Source of the DNA: Pseudoduganella albidiflava
GTDB lineage: Bacteria; Pseudomonadota; Gammaproteobacteria; Burkholderiales; Burkholderiaceae_D
Reading direction: 5' to 3'
Assembly (NCBI RefSeq): GCF_004322755.1
Contig: NZ_CP036401.1
Span: forward strand, 4,774,001-4,838,000
DNA length: 64,000 bases
Positions 25,111-33,315 of the stretch are shown here, piece by piece; the first letter of the stretch is position 1; each line of letters starts with the position of its first letter. The translations under genes and the position numbers were made by a program. The notes under the pieces were generated by a model. That model saw only the letters and a program-made list of their open reading frames with translations. It searched no databases and had not been told where the DNA came from.

Positions 25111-25602
25111 TCAGCATACTTTATGAGTGGAGCAATCCCAACCGCCCTGCGTATTACCTTGCATTCCGCCCTTTATCGATTGGCGTATGTAATGCCACTT
25201 GATTTTGGCGTACGCGAACTGGACCCGCTCAGTAATAATTCCCCCTTCGCCACTATCAGGGGTAATGCTGGCGATAATCAAGTTTTCGAGTTCGATCTTG
25301 AAGTACGTAATCGGCTTGCCGTCCCCGTCAGCCCTCATGAACTCAAATACTGCGTTGGATAGGGTCTTCCCAACAGCGCAGGTTTGCAAAAGGATAGGAG
25401 AAGCGAGATCAGCTAGTTTCTGAAACGTGATGGGATAGAGGTTGGCCCTGCCTGTTGTATGTCCGCCTGCCGTCGACAGGACCGTGGCTCTTGGCTGGTG
25501 AACTGCATAGACAACGCTTTGCACTTCGATCCAGTTGCGATGTCGTTCGTCTTCAGATTCGCCGTTGATCCCATCAATCTTCAAATATGCATCGGTTGCC
25601 AT
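25111..25602 (-). CDS. hcp: Type VI secretion tube protein Hcp
   Basis: This 163-aa protein of the Hcp1 family forms the hexameric rings of the type VI secretion tube and can carry effectors in its lumen. Recognisable segments are YLKIDGINGESEDERHRNWI at the start, STAGGHTTGRANLYPITF, ASPILLQTCAVGKT, FAYAKIKWHY, and the GGWDCSTHK end. The start at 25602 follows AAGGAGACAG. No sheath, baseplate or VgrG genes are in the window, so this is an orphan hcp locus using a main system elsewhere. It heads a hcp/effector/small-membrane-protein operon. Confidence 0.9.
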   Translation of the reverse strand: MATDAYLKIDGINGESEDERHRNWIEVQSVVYAVHQPRATVLSTAGGHTTGRANLYPITFQKLADLASPILLQTCAVGKTLSNAVFEFMRADGDGKPITYFKIELENLIIASITPDSGEGGIITERVQFAYAKIKWHYIRQSIKGGMQGNTQGGWDCSTHKVC

Positions 25603-25710
25603 TTCTGTCTCCTTGGTCAGGGGTGGATCAGATAGCGATTCTTGATCCGGCGCAAAAGACAGAAGTTGGTTTGCAACAGAAATACGAGCGAGCGAGATCA
25701 ATAACTATCC

Positions 25711-26150
25711 CTATGTGACGACTGTGCGCCCCTCTTCGAACGGTAGCGGTGCATCCCTGATGACGCGGAGCCGTATCACCAGCTTCTCCCGTACCCTCGG
25801 CGCTTTGAGTCTGGCAGGCAGGCGGCTCAGCCAATGGCCGTTCGGGCCGGCGGCCGCTGCACGTTTCCTGGAGAGCTGGCTACTCGTGGGCAGAGACTTC
25901 GCCACCATGACTTCGATAAAGTGGTCGAGTTGCGCCAACGAGCTGAATTGCAGATCGGTTCCGCCGGCATCGACATGCAGGAAGACGTACCGTTGTGCAG
26001 CACCGGGCGTGGAACTGGTGGAATAAATTCGCTTGCCGACGTAGCTACCGATACATGGACTCAGAACGCCAGTGGTGCGGTTCTCCAGTCAGGTTCGAAC
26101 GTGATATGGACCGGGAAATTCAACGCATCTCCAACTGCGCCGGCCTATCG
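25711..26150 (-). pseudogene. Frameshifted relic of an effector-associated gene
   Basis: The reverse strand reads NFPVHITFEPDWRTAPLAF to a stop near 26065. The next frame, which opens at about 26085, continues through LSPCIGSYVGKRIYSTSS, then RYVFLHVDAGGTDLQF, LAQLDHFIEVMVAKSLPTS and GPNGHWLSRLPARLKAPRVR, ending at 25711. The two pieces join smoothly if one base was lost or gained. The second piece has the look of a hypothetical family often found next to secretion effectors, but I cannot name it. The 5' end is also missing because no start precedes the first piece. Confidence 0.6.
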
Positions 26151-26230
26151 GTCAGATGCAACGCCAACCTCGCGCCGACGGCCGTCGACGATAGTGGAAC
26201 ACTCTATTCACGTTCGCCGTGACCCGACTG

Positions 26231-26767
26231 TCAGTTCCGGGCATTGCTTTCCATTCCTGTCGCAAAGTCGCCGTGAACTACAAGCGCATAGAGTTCAGCG
26301 ACACGCGCGACAGGAATGCCTTCACGCTGTTCTACGGCCAGCGGGTGCATGGTCGGTTCCAGTTCGATAAATGGCCGGACGAAACCGTCCCTGAGATGAA
26401 CGTGGGTTTTCAGGCTTGCGGTGGCAGGATAGGGATCGAGCGCCGCGTTCAACCAGCCGAAGAACGGACCGACATGCGAACGTTTCTCGGACTCGTAAGT
26501 ATCGCACCATTGCTGGAAGCTGTTTTCGCTCAGCGATACCCAAACGCCCCAGGAAAAAGGCTCTGATTCGCCATGTACAGGAATCTCGAGGCAGCCGCGG
26601 ACGAAGTAATGGGAACCATCGATGATGCACGCGTCTGAGCCGAGCTCACAACGCGCTTCGCGCTCTTGTTCAGGTACGCCGTAATAGCTCAGCGGCGCTA
26701 CTGCGTCGAAGGCTGGCATGCCCTGGTGGACTTGGCCACAGCCGTTGCACAGGAACTTGAATGTCAT
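26231..26767 (-). CDS. DUF2199 domain protein
   Basis: This 178-aa soluble protein begins with a knuckle-like CNGCGQVHQGMP (two Cys, one His). It continues with the DUF2199 pattern: YYGVPEQERE, LGSDACIIDGSHYFVRGCLEIPV, and FSWGVWVSLSENSF. The family has no proven function and is scattered through accessory regions, including beside effector genes. Here it ends the type VI locus, 80 bases from a decayed gene. It could be a solitary immunity protein; that is inference from position. Confidence 0.85.
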   Translation of the reverse strand: MTFKFLCNGCGQVHQGMPAFDAVAPLSYYGVPEQEREARCELGSDACIIDGSHYFVRGCLEIPVHGESEPFSWGVWVSLSENSFQQWCDTYESEKRSHVGPFFGWLNAALDPYPATASLKTHVHLRDGFVRPFIELEPTMHPLAVEQREGIPVARVAELYALVVHGDFATGMESNARN

Positions 26768-26845
26768 TCGGTTGCCTTATCGGATTTATCTGAATATTCG
26801 GCGACCGAATCGTCTCATCATCAGCTTCATGTCGTCAACAGCCGG

Positions 26846-27763
26846 CTATTTTCCAGCGTACCTGGCGATCTCCACTTCCCAATCCACCCCCGATTCGATC
26901 TTATGCTTGCCCGCGAAATTCCCCTGGCTGATCGCCACGGCCACTTCCAGCAGGCTGTTCAGATAAACCAGCGGCTTGCCCTTGGCCACGCCGCCGAAGG
27001 TGTGCTCGAACGGCGCCACTACCCTCGCCACCTGCTTGCCTTTGTGCAGGAAGCGCACCTGTACCCGGTCATGCACGCCGATCTTTAGTTCCTCGAACAG
27101 CGCCTTCGGTATATTGGTCCAGACATTCCCGTACTTCACGTCGAGCACGGGAACGATACCGCGGATGACATCCCCATTGCGCACTGCCTTCTGGTAGGCC
27201 AGTTTGACCACCGATTCGCCCGGCAGCACGGGGCCCACCTGCTCGAACGTGATGGTGCCCGATGCGAGCCGTGCGCCCACGTAGGCGTACACGTCCCGGC
27301 CATGGAAGGTGTAGGACTCGGCGGAGCCGGCCAGGCGGTTGACGTTCTCGTCGATCTCGCGCAACTCCGCCACGCCATCGCGTTCGGCGATCAGCGTGAA
27401 CAAACCGTTGTCGGGGCCAACGAAGTAACGCCCTTCCCGCGTCTTGAGCACCACCGACTTGCGCGGAGTGCCGACGCCGGGATCCACCACGTTGACGAAC
27501 ACCGTGCCCTTCGGCCAGTAATTGGCGGTCTGGTACAGCCGGTAGGCGCCCAGCCAGATGTCGTAGTCGGGAATCTCGTGGGTCAGGTCGGAAACGTGCA
27601 GCGCCGGGTCGACGCCGAAGGCCACGCCGCGCATGGCCGATACCGCGCCGTCGCCCGTGCCGAAGTCGGTCATCAGCACGAGCGCATTCTTGTCGGCGGC
27701 CTGCGCGGAGGATGCCATCAGCGCGCTGAAGCAGATTGCAGTGAAAATCCTGGATAGTTTCAT
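26846..27763 (-). CDS. Periplasmic S-adenosylmethionine hydrolase (DUF62 family)
   Basis: This 305-aa member of the SAM hydroxide adenosyltransferase / chlorinase-fluorinase family splits S-adenosylmethionine into adenosine and methionine using water. Motifs are LMTDFGTGDGAVSAMRGV (about residues 29-46), FVNVVDPGVGT, FVGPDNGLF and VRNGDVIRGIV. An unusual feature is a clear signal peptide (residues 1-22, ending SSAQA), which places it in the periplasm. It follows a TonB-dependent receptor by 12 bases in one operon, suggesting joint handling of an imported adenosyl compound. Confidence 0.85.
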   Translation of the reverse strand: MKLSRIFTAICFSALMASSAQAADKNALVLMTDFGTGDGAVSAMRGVAFGVDPALHVSDLTHEIPDYDIWLGAYRLYQTANYWPKGTVFVNVVDPGVGTPRKSVVLKTREGRYFVGPDNGLFTLIAERDGVAELREIDENVNRLAGSAESYTFHGRDVYAYVGARLASGTITFEQVGPVLPGESVVKLAYQKAVRNGDVIRGIVPVLDVKYGNVWTNIPKALFEELKIGVHDRVQVRFLHKGKQVARVVAPFEHTFGGVAKGKPLVYLNSLLEVAVAISQGNFAGKHKIESGVDWEVEIARYAGK

Positions 27764-27775
27764 GGGTTGCTCTTT

Positions 27776-30292
27776 TCAAAAGGTGTAACGCACGCGGCCA
27801 TAAAAGTATGCGCCGTTCAGGCCGATCGGGTTGATGAAGTTGTACGGCAGCGCGCCGCCGTAAGTCGCATTGTTCGTTTCGCGCACGCGCTGCGGATAGC
27901 GGTCGAACAGATTGTCGGCACCCACCACGAGGGTCAGCTGCTTCGTCAGCTTGTATTGCGTTTCCACGTCCACGGTCCACACCGCGGCGAAGCGCTGCGC
28001 GTGCACGCCGTCGATCATCTCCGCTTCGTCATCGTAAGAGAAATCCTTCAGGGCGCCGAAGCGGGTAGCGCGTGCCTGCACGCCCCAGCGCGCGGCCTGC
28101 CAGTCTGCACCCAGCACGAGCTTCGATTTCGGTGAAGCGTGACGGATGCGGAACAGGCTGTTTTCGGTCAGCAGCGTCAGGTCGGGGTCGATGCGGGCCA
28201 GCGCGGCCTGGGTCTGGTGCACGCGGTCGATGCGTGTCTTGTTCAGGTTCAGCGCGGCGTTCAGGTCCAGGTTGCCGCCAGCGAATGGCAGGTCGTGGTT
28301 GACCACCACGTCGAGGCCGGTCGTGACCGTGTCGAGCAGGTTGGCCAGGTAGGCTACCGACTGGATATCGCTGCGGCCGATGCTGGTGAGGTATGCGGTA
28401 GCGGCATCGCTTTGCAGGTCGCTGGTGCGGGCGATGCGGTCGCGCAGCCGGATGCGGTAGGCGTCCACCGTGACGCTGGTACTGCGTTGCGGCCGCCAGG
28501 CGGCACCCAGCGACAGGTTGGTGGATTTTTCCGGTTGCAGGGTGCGAGCGCCGAACGCTTGTGCCAGCGCATCGCTGCCCGGCAGCAGAGCGGCCGTCTG
28601 CAGCGCCGTGCCATCGCTGTTGAAGTTGAGGGTAGAAAAGCGGAAGCCCGTCTGCACCAGTGCCGGTGCTCGGAAACTGTTCGACAGCGAACCGCGCAGC
28701 AGGAATGCTTCCGTCACCTTGTAGCGAGCGGACAGCTTGCCAGTGCGCGCATTGCCGAAGTCGCTGTAATCGGAATACCGGGCGGCGGCGCCCAACAGCA
28801 GGCGCGAGGTAAGGTCGCTTTCGATGTCGGCATATACCGAGCGCACCGAACGGCGGCCATCGAACGTGTCTTGCAGCCGCAGGCCTGGCCCGGCTTGCGC
28901 GCCCGGCGGCGCCCCGGTAACGGGACCAGCGGCATACGACGCCGGGTCGCCCGGCGAACTGGTGTAGGTTTCGCGCATGTACTCGACACCCACGGCCACG
29001 TGGAGCGGTGCGCCGATGCCCACGTCCAGCTCGCGCGTGAGGTCTGCGTTGACGGCGTTCTGGTCGAAGTCGAACGTGGCCAGGTGGAAGCGGGTCGGGC
29101 TGGCTGCACCCAGCGAAGCGTTGACCGAATTGGACAAGTCGTAGCGAAACTCGTTGCCGCCATGGCGCGCGCTCAGGTCCCAGTTCCAGCCTCCGCCGGC
29201 AAGGCGCAGGCCGGCGACCACGCTCACGTCCGTCATGTCGCCTTTCGTGGTCGGACGGAAGCCGGCGGGATAGATCTCCGGCACGTTCGACGGATCGCCC
29301 GGGTAGCGGAAGTAGGCGCTGCCATCGGATTTTCGCTTGTTGACGGTGGCGAACGAATACGCGTCCACGCCCTCCGCGAGCGGCACCATCGCGTTGTAGA
29401 ACGCGTAGTTGTTGCGCTGTTCGGAATCACCCGATTTGAAGACCACCTGGCCATCGAGTGCCATGTCGGCAGCCGTGGCGTTCCACGACGTCCAGCCGGC
29501 ATCGCTGGGGCCGGCCCGGTTGGTCGGATTGCGGCCGCGGTGTTCGGCGCCGAAGCGGAAATAACCGGAGTCGCCGATCGGCACGCCGACATCGGCGCTG
29601 ACGATGGTGGTGTGGCCATCGGTCTTCGTGTCATTGGTTGGCGCGAAGTCGGTATGGTTGGCGCCGTAACTGATGGATGCCGAGCCGCCGGTGCGTGCCT
29701 TCTTCAGCACGATGTTGATCACGCCGGCCACCGCATCGCTGCCGTACTGCGCGCCGGCGCCGTCGCGCAGGATCTCGATGTGGTCGATGGCGCCCGGTGG
29801 AATGGCATTGATGTCGACCGGCACGATGCCGGCGAAGCTGCTTTCCGTGTCCAGCACAGAGCTGGCATGGCGGCGCTTGCCGTTGATGAGCACCAGCACC
29901 TGGTCCGGCGCCAGGCCGCGCAGCTGGATGCCTTTTACCGAGTCGGCTGCGCCGCTCGATTCGATGCGGGGGAAGTTGATCGATGGTGCCAGGGCCTGCA
30001 AGGCTGCGCCAAGGTCCCCGGTCGACAGTGCGTTCTCGACTTCCCGGGTGCCGAAGCGATCGATGGGGACGGCGCTGTCGAAGACGGTGCGGTTGCGGGC
30101 GCGGGAGCCGACGATGGTGACCTGATCGATGGCGGCGGCGCTTTCAGATTCTACGGCGGCGGTGGCATTTGTGGCTTCGGCGGTATTGGCGGTTTGGGCT
30201 TGTGCGTGCGTTGTCGGGAGGGCCGCGAACAGCAGCGCGCAGACAATCGTGGTTTGGCGTAGCGGCAAACGCTGCAGAGGTGGGTGACGCAT
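27776..30292 (-). CDS. TonB-dependent outer-membrane receptor
   Basis: This 838-aa protein has a signal peptide (residues 1-32), a plug domain at about 60-190 and a 22-strand barrel ending in Phe (RVRYTF). The plug carries GIQLRGLAPDQVLVLINGKRRH and IEILRDGAGAQYGSDAVAGVINIVLKKA, typical of the iron- or nutrient-uptake receptor family with an RGLAPDQ element. The adjacent co-directional periplasmic SAM hydrolase hints that the cargo may be an adenosyl or sulfonium compound rather than a siderophore. No Fur box was recognised upstream. Confidence 0.9.
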   Translation of the reverse strand: MRHPPLQRLPLRQTTIVCALLFAALPTTHAQAQTANTAEATNATAAVESESAAAIDQVTIVGSRARNRTVFDSAVPIDRFGTREVENALSTGDLGAALQALAPSINFPRIESSGAADSVKGIQLRGLAPDQVLVLINGKRRHASSVLDTESSFAGIVPVDINAIPPGAIDHIEILRDGAGAQYGSDAVAGVINIVLKKARTGGSASISYGANHTDFAPTNDTKTDGHTTIVSADVGVPIGDSGYFRFGAEHRGRNPTNRAGPSDAGWTSWNATAADMALDGQVVFKSGDSEQRNNYAFYNAMVPLAEGVDAYSFATVNKRKSDGSAYFRYPGDPSNVPEIYPAGFRPTTKGDMTDVSVVAGLRLAGGGWNWDLSARHGGNEFRYDLSNSVNASLGAASPTRFHLATFDFDQNAVNADLTRELDVGIGAPLHVAVGVEYMRETYTSSPGDPASYAAGPVTGAPPGAQAGPGLRLQDTFDGRRSVRSVYADIESDLTSRLLLGAAARYSDYSDFGNARTGKLSARYKVTEAFLLRGSLSNSFRAPALVQTGFRFSTLNFNSDGTALQTAALLPGSDALAQAFGARTLQPEKSTNLSLGAAWRPQRSTSVTVDAYRIRLRDRIARTSDLQSDAATAYLTSIGRSDIQSVAYLANLLDTVTTGLDVVVNHDLPFAGGNLDLNAALNLNKTRIDRVHQTQAALARIDPDLTLLTENSLFRIRHASPKSKLVLGADWQAARWGVQARATRFGALKDFSYDDEAEMIDGVHAQRFAAVWTVDVETQYKLTKQLTLVVGADNLFDRYPQRVRETNNATYGGALPYNFINPIGLNGAYFYGRVRYTF

Positions 30293-30669
30293 CGCGGTTC
30301 CTTGAGAGTTGAGAATGCGATCTTACTGGTGGGAACTTGTTATATGAACAATCGTTTCTGCATATTCTTATGCGAACGGTTGCTCGGCAGCTTTTTCGAT
30401 GCGGGCGATGCCGAGGCGCGCCTTCGCGTGTTGTAGCTGCCGTTGATGTCCTGGATGAGAGGTTTCCCGGGTATCTGGACGATATGCTGATGAGCGCCGG
30501 CGAGTACGGGAAGGCGTCCGCGCTAGGGGCGGCATTCGTTCCGCAATGCGGCGGCTGGCGCCTGGAAAGCCTGCACACGCCAGGCACGGTAGCGGCACGA
30601 TCACTACAGTCGAGGTCGCAAAGCGAAGCGCGACGCGGCTCCGCCGCGTCGCTGGTCCTATATGCCCGA
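30293..30669. other. Intergenic region with strong hairpin
   Basis: No gene is supported. A perfect 9-bp stem (GCGACGCGG at 30630-30638 with CCGCGTCGC at 30644-30652, loop CTCCG) stands out and could be a terminator without T-run or a dispersed palindrome. The first 60 bases hold A/T-rich sequence likely to be the promoter of the TonB receptor gene. Confidence 0.45.
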
Positions 30670-30995
30670 GGTAAGCCGACTCAGGAAACTGCGGAAGTCG
30701 TCGAGCGCATTGAGGGGAAGGATTTTGGGGTTCAACAGCTCGTCATTGACGGAAGGCACTTCGCGCGCTGCAAGTTTAGTGGCGCTGAGCTGACTTTTTC
30801 GGCAAAAGCGTAACAGGTTTCGAGGACTGCGAATTCACCAGTCCGCTATTTACGTTCTCGGGCGGAGCTGAGGCGACCATTGCTTTTCTCACGGCTGCGT
30901 ATCAAGACCCAAGCTTCCGCCAACTCATCGATGCGACTATCAACAATATTCGCACCGGCAAGACCCCAGTTCGACCGAAGACAACCCAACTGTAG
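30670..30995 (+). pseudogene. Frameshifted hypothetical protein gene
   Basis: The forward frame gives VERIEGKDFGVQQLVIDGRHF, then ARCKFSGAELTFSAKA, and stops at 30813. The neighbouring frame continues at once as VTGFEDCEFTSPLFTFSGGA, AATIAFLTAAYQDPSFRQLI and DATINNIRTGKTPVRPKT, ending at 30995. The two halves form one coherent small-protein family sequence if a single base is restored near 30805. The 5' start is not identifiable, so the gene is also truncated. Function unknown. Confidence 0.65.
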
Positions 30996-31045
30996 CGTAC
31001 CTGCACCCCATGCGGGACCGCACCAGCTCGAAGGCCGCATGCAGT

Positions 31046-31308
31046 CTAGCCCTGCGCCAGAGTCGTCAAATACACAGTGGTTCCTAGACTGCGCGTCCAT
31101 GCCCATTCTGAGATCGCTGTTGCCAGCATATTAGACAGTTTCCCCGACTCCGCACCATTCACAAGCCAATCCAAAGCACGCTCGACTGCATCCCAGTGCT
31201 CATCCAGAAAGCAGGTCTTGAACGGTGCGGCGTGCGTGGCGTCCAGCTATTCGGCCAGGCGCCTTAGCGCGTCGGCTCCAGCTCGATCGTCATCGGTTTG
31301 TTTTCCAT
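31046..31308 (-). pseudogene. Decayed small gene (frameshift plus nonsense)
   Basis: A proper start is visible at 31308: GGGAGAAACC, then ATG for MENKPMTIELEPTR, then a stop. One base shifted, the sequence reads ADALRRLAE, a TAG, then LDATHAAPFKTCFLDEHWDA, VERALDWLVNGAESGKLSNM and LATAISEWAWTRSLG, ending at 31046. The intact ancestor would have been about 86 aa. It lies directly downstream of another decayed gene on the same strand, probably as an old two-gene operon. Confidence 0.65.
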
Positions 31309-31380
31309 GGTTTCTCCCGTGTTGCACGGGTAGGACGGCTGAGGCCGGCACCGGTTGATCTGCGTCAACCGGGTTGCAGC

Positions 31381-31794
31381 TTAGAAACTGGAAGGGTCTG
31401 CAGTCAGCCAGAGGGAGTCGGCAGCCGTCAGCGGGCGCAGCAGCCACACCTGCTCGACATAAACCGGTTGCTCGTTCTCGAGCGCGATCTCGTAGCCGCT
31501 CAGCACGAAACCGCGCGCGTCCGCCTTCTCGATCACCGGATTGAACAGGCTTGCAGATAGAGCCCGTAGCGACGGTGCCCGGCCGCATCACCTCGGCCAT
31601 GTGCGAGGCGCCGCCTCCGCTGCGGTGCTTCTGTGTCGGCCCGAGCAGCAGGTAGCCGCGCACGGGGTCGGCGGCGCGGAACTCTTCGCCCGTGATGCGC
31701 TTGCCGTCGCGACGAAGCAGAATCACCGACACGCGCAGTCCAGGCGTGATTTCGGCGGCCGGCGGGCCACCGAGGGATGCGTGCTGCCGTTCAT
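31381..31794 (-). pseudogene. Decayed gene behind a SOS-like box
   Basis: The readable body is EITPGLRVSVILLRRDGKRI, TGEEFRAADPVRGYLLLGPT and GGGASHMAEVMRPGTVATGSIC. A one-base shift near 31548 is then needed to continue SLFNPVIEKADARGFVLSGY, EIALENEQPVYVEQVWLLRP to the stop at 31381. An ATG at 31794 (MNGSTHPSV) lies in yet another frame, implying a second indel near 31765. The family is not recognised. It lies 18 bases from a perfect CTGT-N8-ACAG site, so the ancestral operon was possibly damage-inducible. Confidence 0.6.
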
Positions 31795-31812
31795 GATCGC
31801 TTATGGGAAGTG

Positions 31813-31828
31813 CTGTATATCCGTACAG
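31813..31828. promoter_or_regulatory. Candidate LexA (SOS) box 3
   Basis: CTGTATATCCGTACAG is a perfect CTGT-N8-ACAG palindrome and close to the E. coli consensus in its first half. On the reverse strand it covers a TATA-like -10 region just before the decayed operon. On the forward strand the PEP-CTERM gene starts 88 bases away. As a single site it is less secure than the tandem pair at 468-501. Confidence 0.5.
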
Positions 31829-31916
31829 TCTACCAAATCCGATACGACTCCCGAAAGTTAACAGTTTACTATTTCCATCCTTGCAAGTTAAATTAGCGGT
31901 TTTATAGGAGAAAATA

Positions 31917-32714
31917 ATGGACTACCGGAAGGGATTATTGGCTGCTTTGTTGGTGGCAGGAACCGCTCAGGCGCTTGCGGAGACGCACGCTGAAGCTTCA
32001 ATCTCAGGGCTTCGCTACACATTAGTCGATCTCAACAGCAACGATGGCATTGCGCCCAGCCTGAATATCGGCTATTCGCAAAGGCCCGGTCGCGGCAACA
32101 TTAGTGTGAGCGTGCAGACTCTTGATGGCACGTCTACCGGAATCAATGAGCCTGGCACCGGGACGGGGCCCCTCTCGTATGAGATCGACACCCCCTTCGC
32201 GCATGCAATAGGAAGTATCGTCGGCCGCGACTCACCGTTGACAGAAGCGCTCTCTGGAAGCGTTACGCTTAAAGACAGTGGCCGGAACGATATCGGTATG
32301 CTGAGCGACGTCGCGCTCGAAAGCTCAGCATTCGAGTTTACTTTGTCGGCCAATACGAAAGTGGTTTTTTCACTCGATGCTCATGTTGCAGCGTACACTG
32401 ACGATCCACTCGGTGAATATGCTGCAAGTGCGTACGCCTATTGGTTTGGAACCATGCCGGTTAGCGGGCAGATCCATTTTGAGCAAGAGCTTTTGGGCGA
32501 CAGGGTTGGACATTGGGGAGTCGGAACCCACCTTGATCTAGAGAAGACACTCACGCTCACTTTCGCTAATACCAGTGGGAATGCTGCAATCGGTTCAATG
32601 AGATACGATATCAACACGGGTGCTATAGCCCCTATCCCTGAGCCCTCAACGTACGCAATGATGATTGGCGGCCTGGGCCTGCTCGCCTTCGCAGGCCGCA
32701 AACGCAAGGGGTAA
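31917..32714 (+). CDS. PEP-CTERM sorting domain protein
   Basis: This 265-aa exported protein has a signal peptide at residues 1-21 (GLLAALLVAGTAQALA). The body (residues 22-235) is beta-rich, low in Cys and resembles other PEP-CTERM surface proteins without a named domain. The tail is canonical: IPEPSTYAMMIGGLGLLAFA followed by GRKRKG. Exosortase cleavage and surface or matrix attachment are expected. Its codon usage is less GC-biased than the housekeeping genes, and it lies inside the decayed integrase/tRNA region, suggesting later acquisition. Confidence 0.85.
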   Translation: MDYRKGLLAALLVAGTAQALAETHAEASISGLRYTLVDLNSNDGIAPSLNIGYSQRPGRGNISVSVQTLDGTSTGINEPGTGTGPLSYEIDTPFAHAIGSIVGRDSPLTEALSGSVTLKDSGRNDIGMLSDVALESSAFEFTLSANTKVVFSLDAHVAAYTDDPLGEYAASAYAYWFGTMPVSGQIHFEQELLGDRVGHWGVGTHLDLEKTLTLTFANTSGNAAIGSMRYDINTGAIAPIPEPSTYAMMIGGLGLLAFAGRKRKG

Positions 32715-32789
32715 GCTACTCTTCTGCCACCGCGGCGGGTTGAACGCCGTTGCTCAGCGCTCGGCATTCGTCGTATCGCTCGACCAGAC

Positions 32790-33187
32790 GCTGGTACTTC
32801 CGCACGACTCGGCCTGTGCGTATCCGGCTGAGTGCGGAAGGCCAGGTAACCGAGCTGGGCGCGTGCATCGAGCGACTCCTTGCGCGGCCGGTGCAGGCGA
32901 TGAATGGGCGGCTGATCAGCACGGAGGACGGCCAGCCGCTCGCGGCGAAGATGCTGCGCGATCGCTTCGATGCCGCCCGCGTGGCAGCGGCAGCGAAGGC
33001 CGAGTCCGCTGGTCTGACTGATCTGGCGAAGCGCGTACGGGCGTTCCAGTTCCGGGACATTCGCCCGAAGGCGGCCAGCGAAATTGTCAGCCTGGACGAC
33101 GCGAACAAGCTTCTCGGGCATAGCGACAACCAGATCACGCAGCGGGTCTACCGGCGCGTCGGCGAGGTCGTGAAGCCCACAAGGTGA
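32790..33187 (+). pseudogene. Tyrosine integrase, C-terminal fragment
   Basis: The frame carries the catalytic domain of a phage-type tyrosine recombinase: PVRIRLSAEGQVTELGACIE, FQFRDIRPKAASEI (box II), LLGHSDNQITQRVYRRVGE with the catalytic His and nucleophile Tyr, and the VVKPTR end. The N-terminal DNA-binding half and the first catalytic Arg region are missing. Upstream bases instead read on the reverse strand as the tail of another protein (RKYQRLVERYDECRAL), suggesting a deletion joint. It points at the tRNA-Ser gene 129 bases away. Confidence 0.8.
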
Positions 33188-33193
33188 CGCGGG

Positions 33194-33216
33194 GTTGCGG
33201 AAACCGTTTCCGCAAC
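33194..33216. terminator. Perfect palindrome after integrase fragment
   Basis: GTTGCGGAAAC and GTTTCCGCAAC form an 11-bp perfect palindrome around one base, followed by TATTATTTTT. It lies seven bases after the integrase stop. It may be the integrase terminator or a recombinase or excisionase binding site near an attachment site. Confidence 0.55.
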
Positions 33217-33270
33217 TATTATTTTTCGAAGGCCTCGCGAAGATGGCTAGCCCGCACAGAAACGGCGCCG

Positions 33271-33303
33271 AAAAAGAAAAAAGCCCCTTGAAATCAGGGG
33301 CTT
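33271..33303 (-). terminator. Terminator of tRNA-Ser
   Basis: Read leftward, AAGCCCCT and AGGGGCTT make an 8-bp stem with a seven-base loop followed by TTTTTTC and further T bases. It lies just beyond the 3' end of the tRNA gene and is a good intrinsic terminator. Confidence 0.85.
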
Positions 33304-33315
33304 AGTTCAGGATAT

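Noticed and set aside
25834..26370. Forward frame with segment WTQNASGAVLQSGSNVIWTG
   Set aside because: It looked protein-like, but the reverse strand has two coherent fragments in the same place (25711-26150), plus the DUF2199 gene, which explain the DNA better.
28139..30262. Forward open frame of 707 codons
   Set aside because: Antisense to the TonB receptor. The receptor frame has a signal peptide, plug motifs and terminal Phe; this frame has none.
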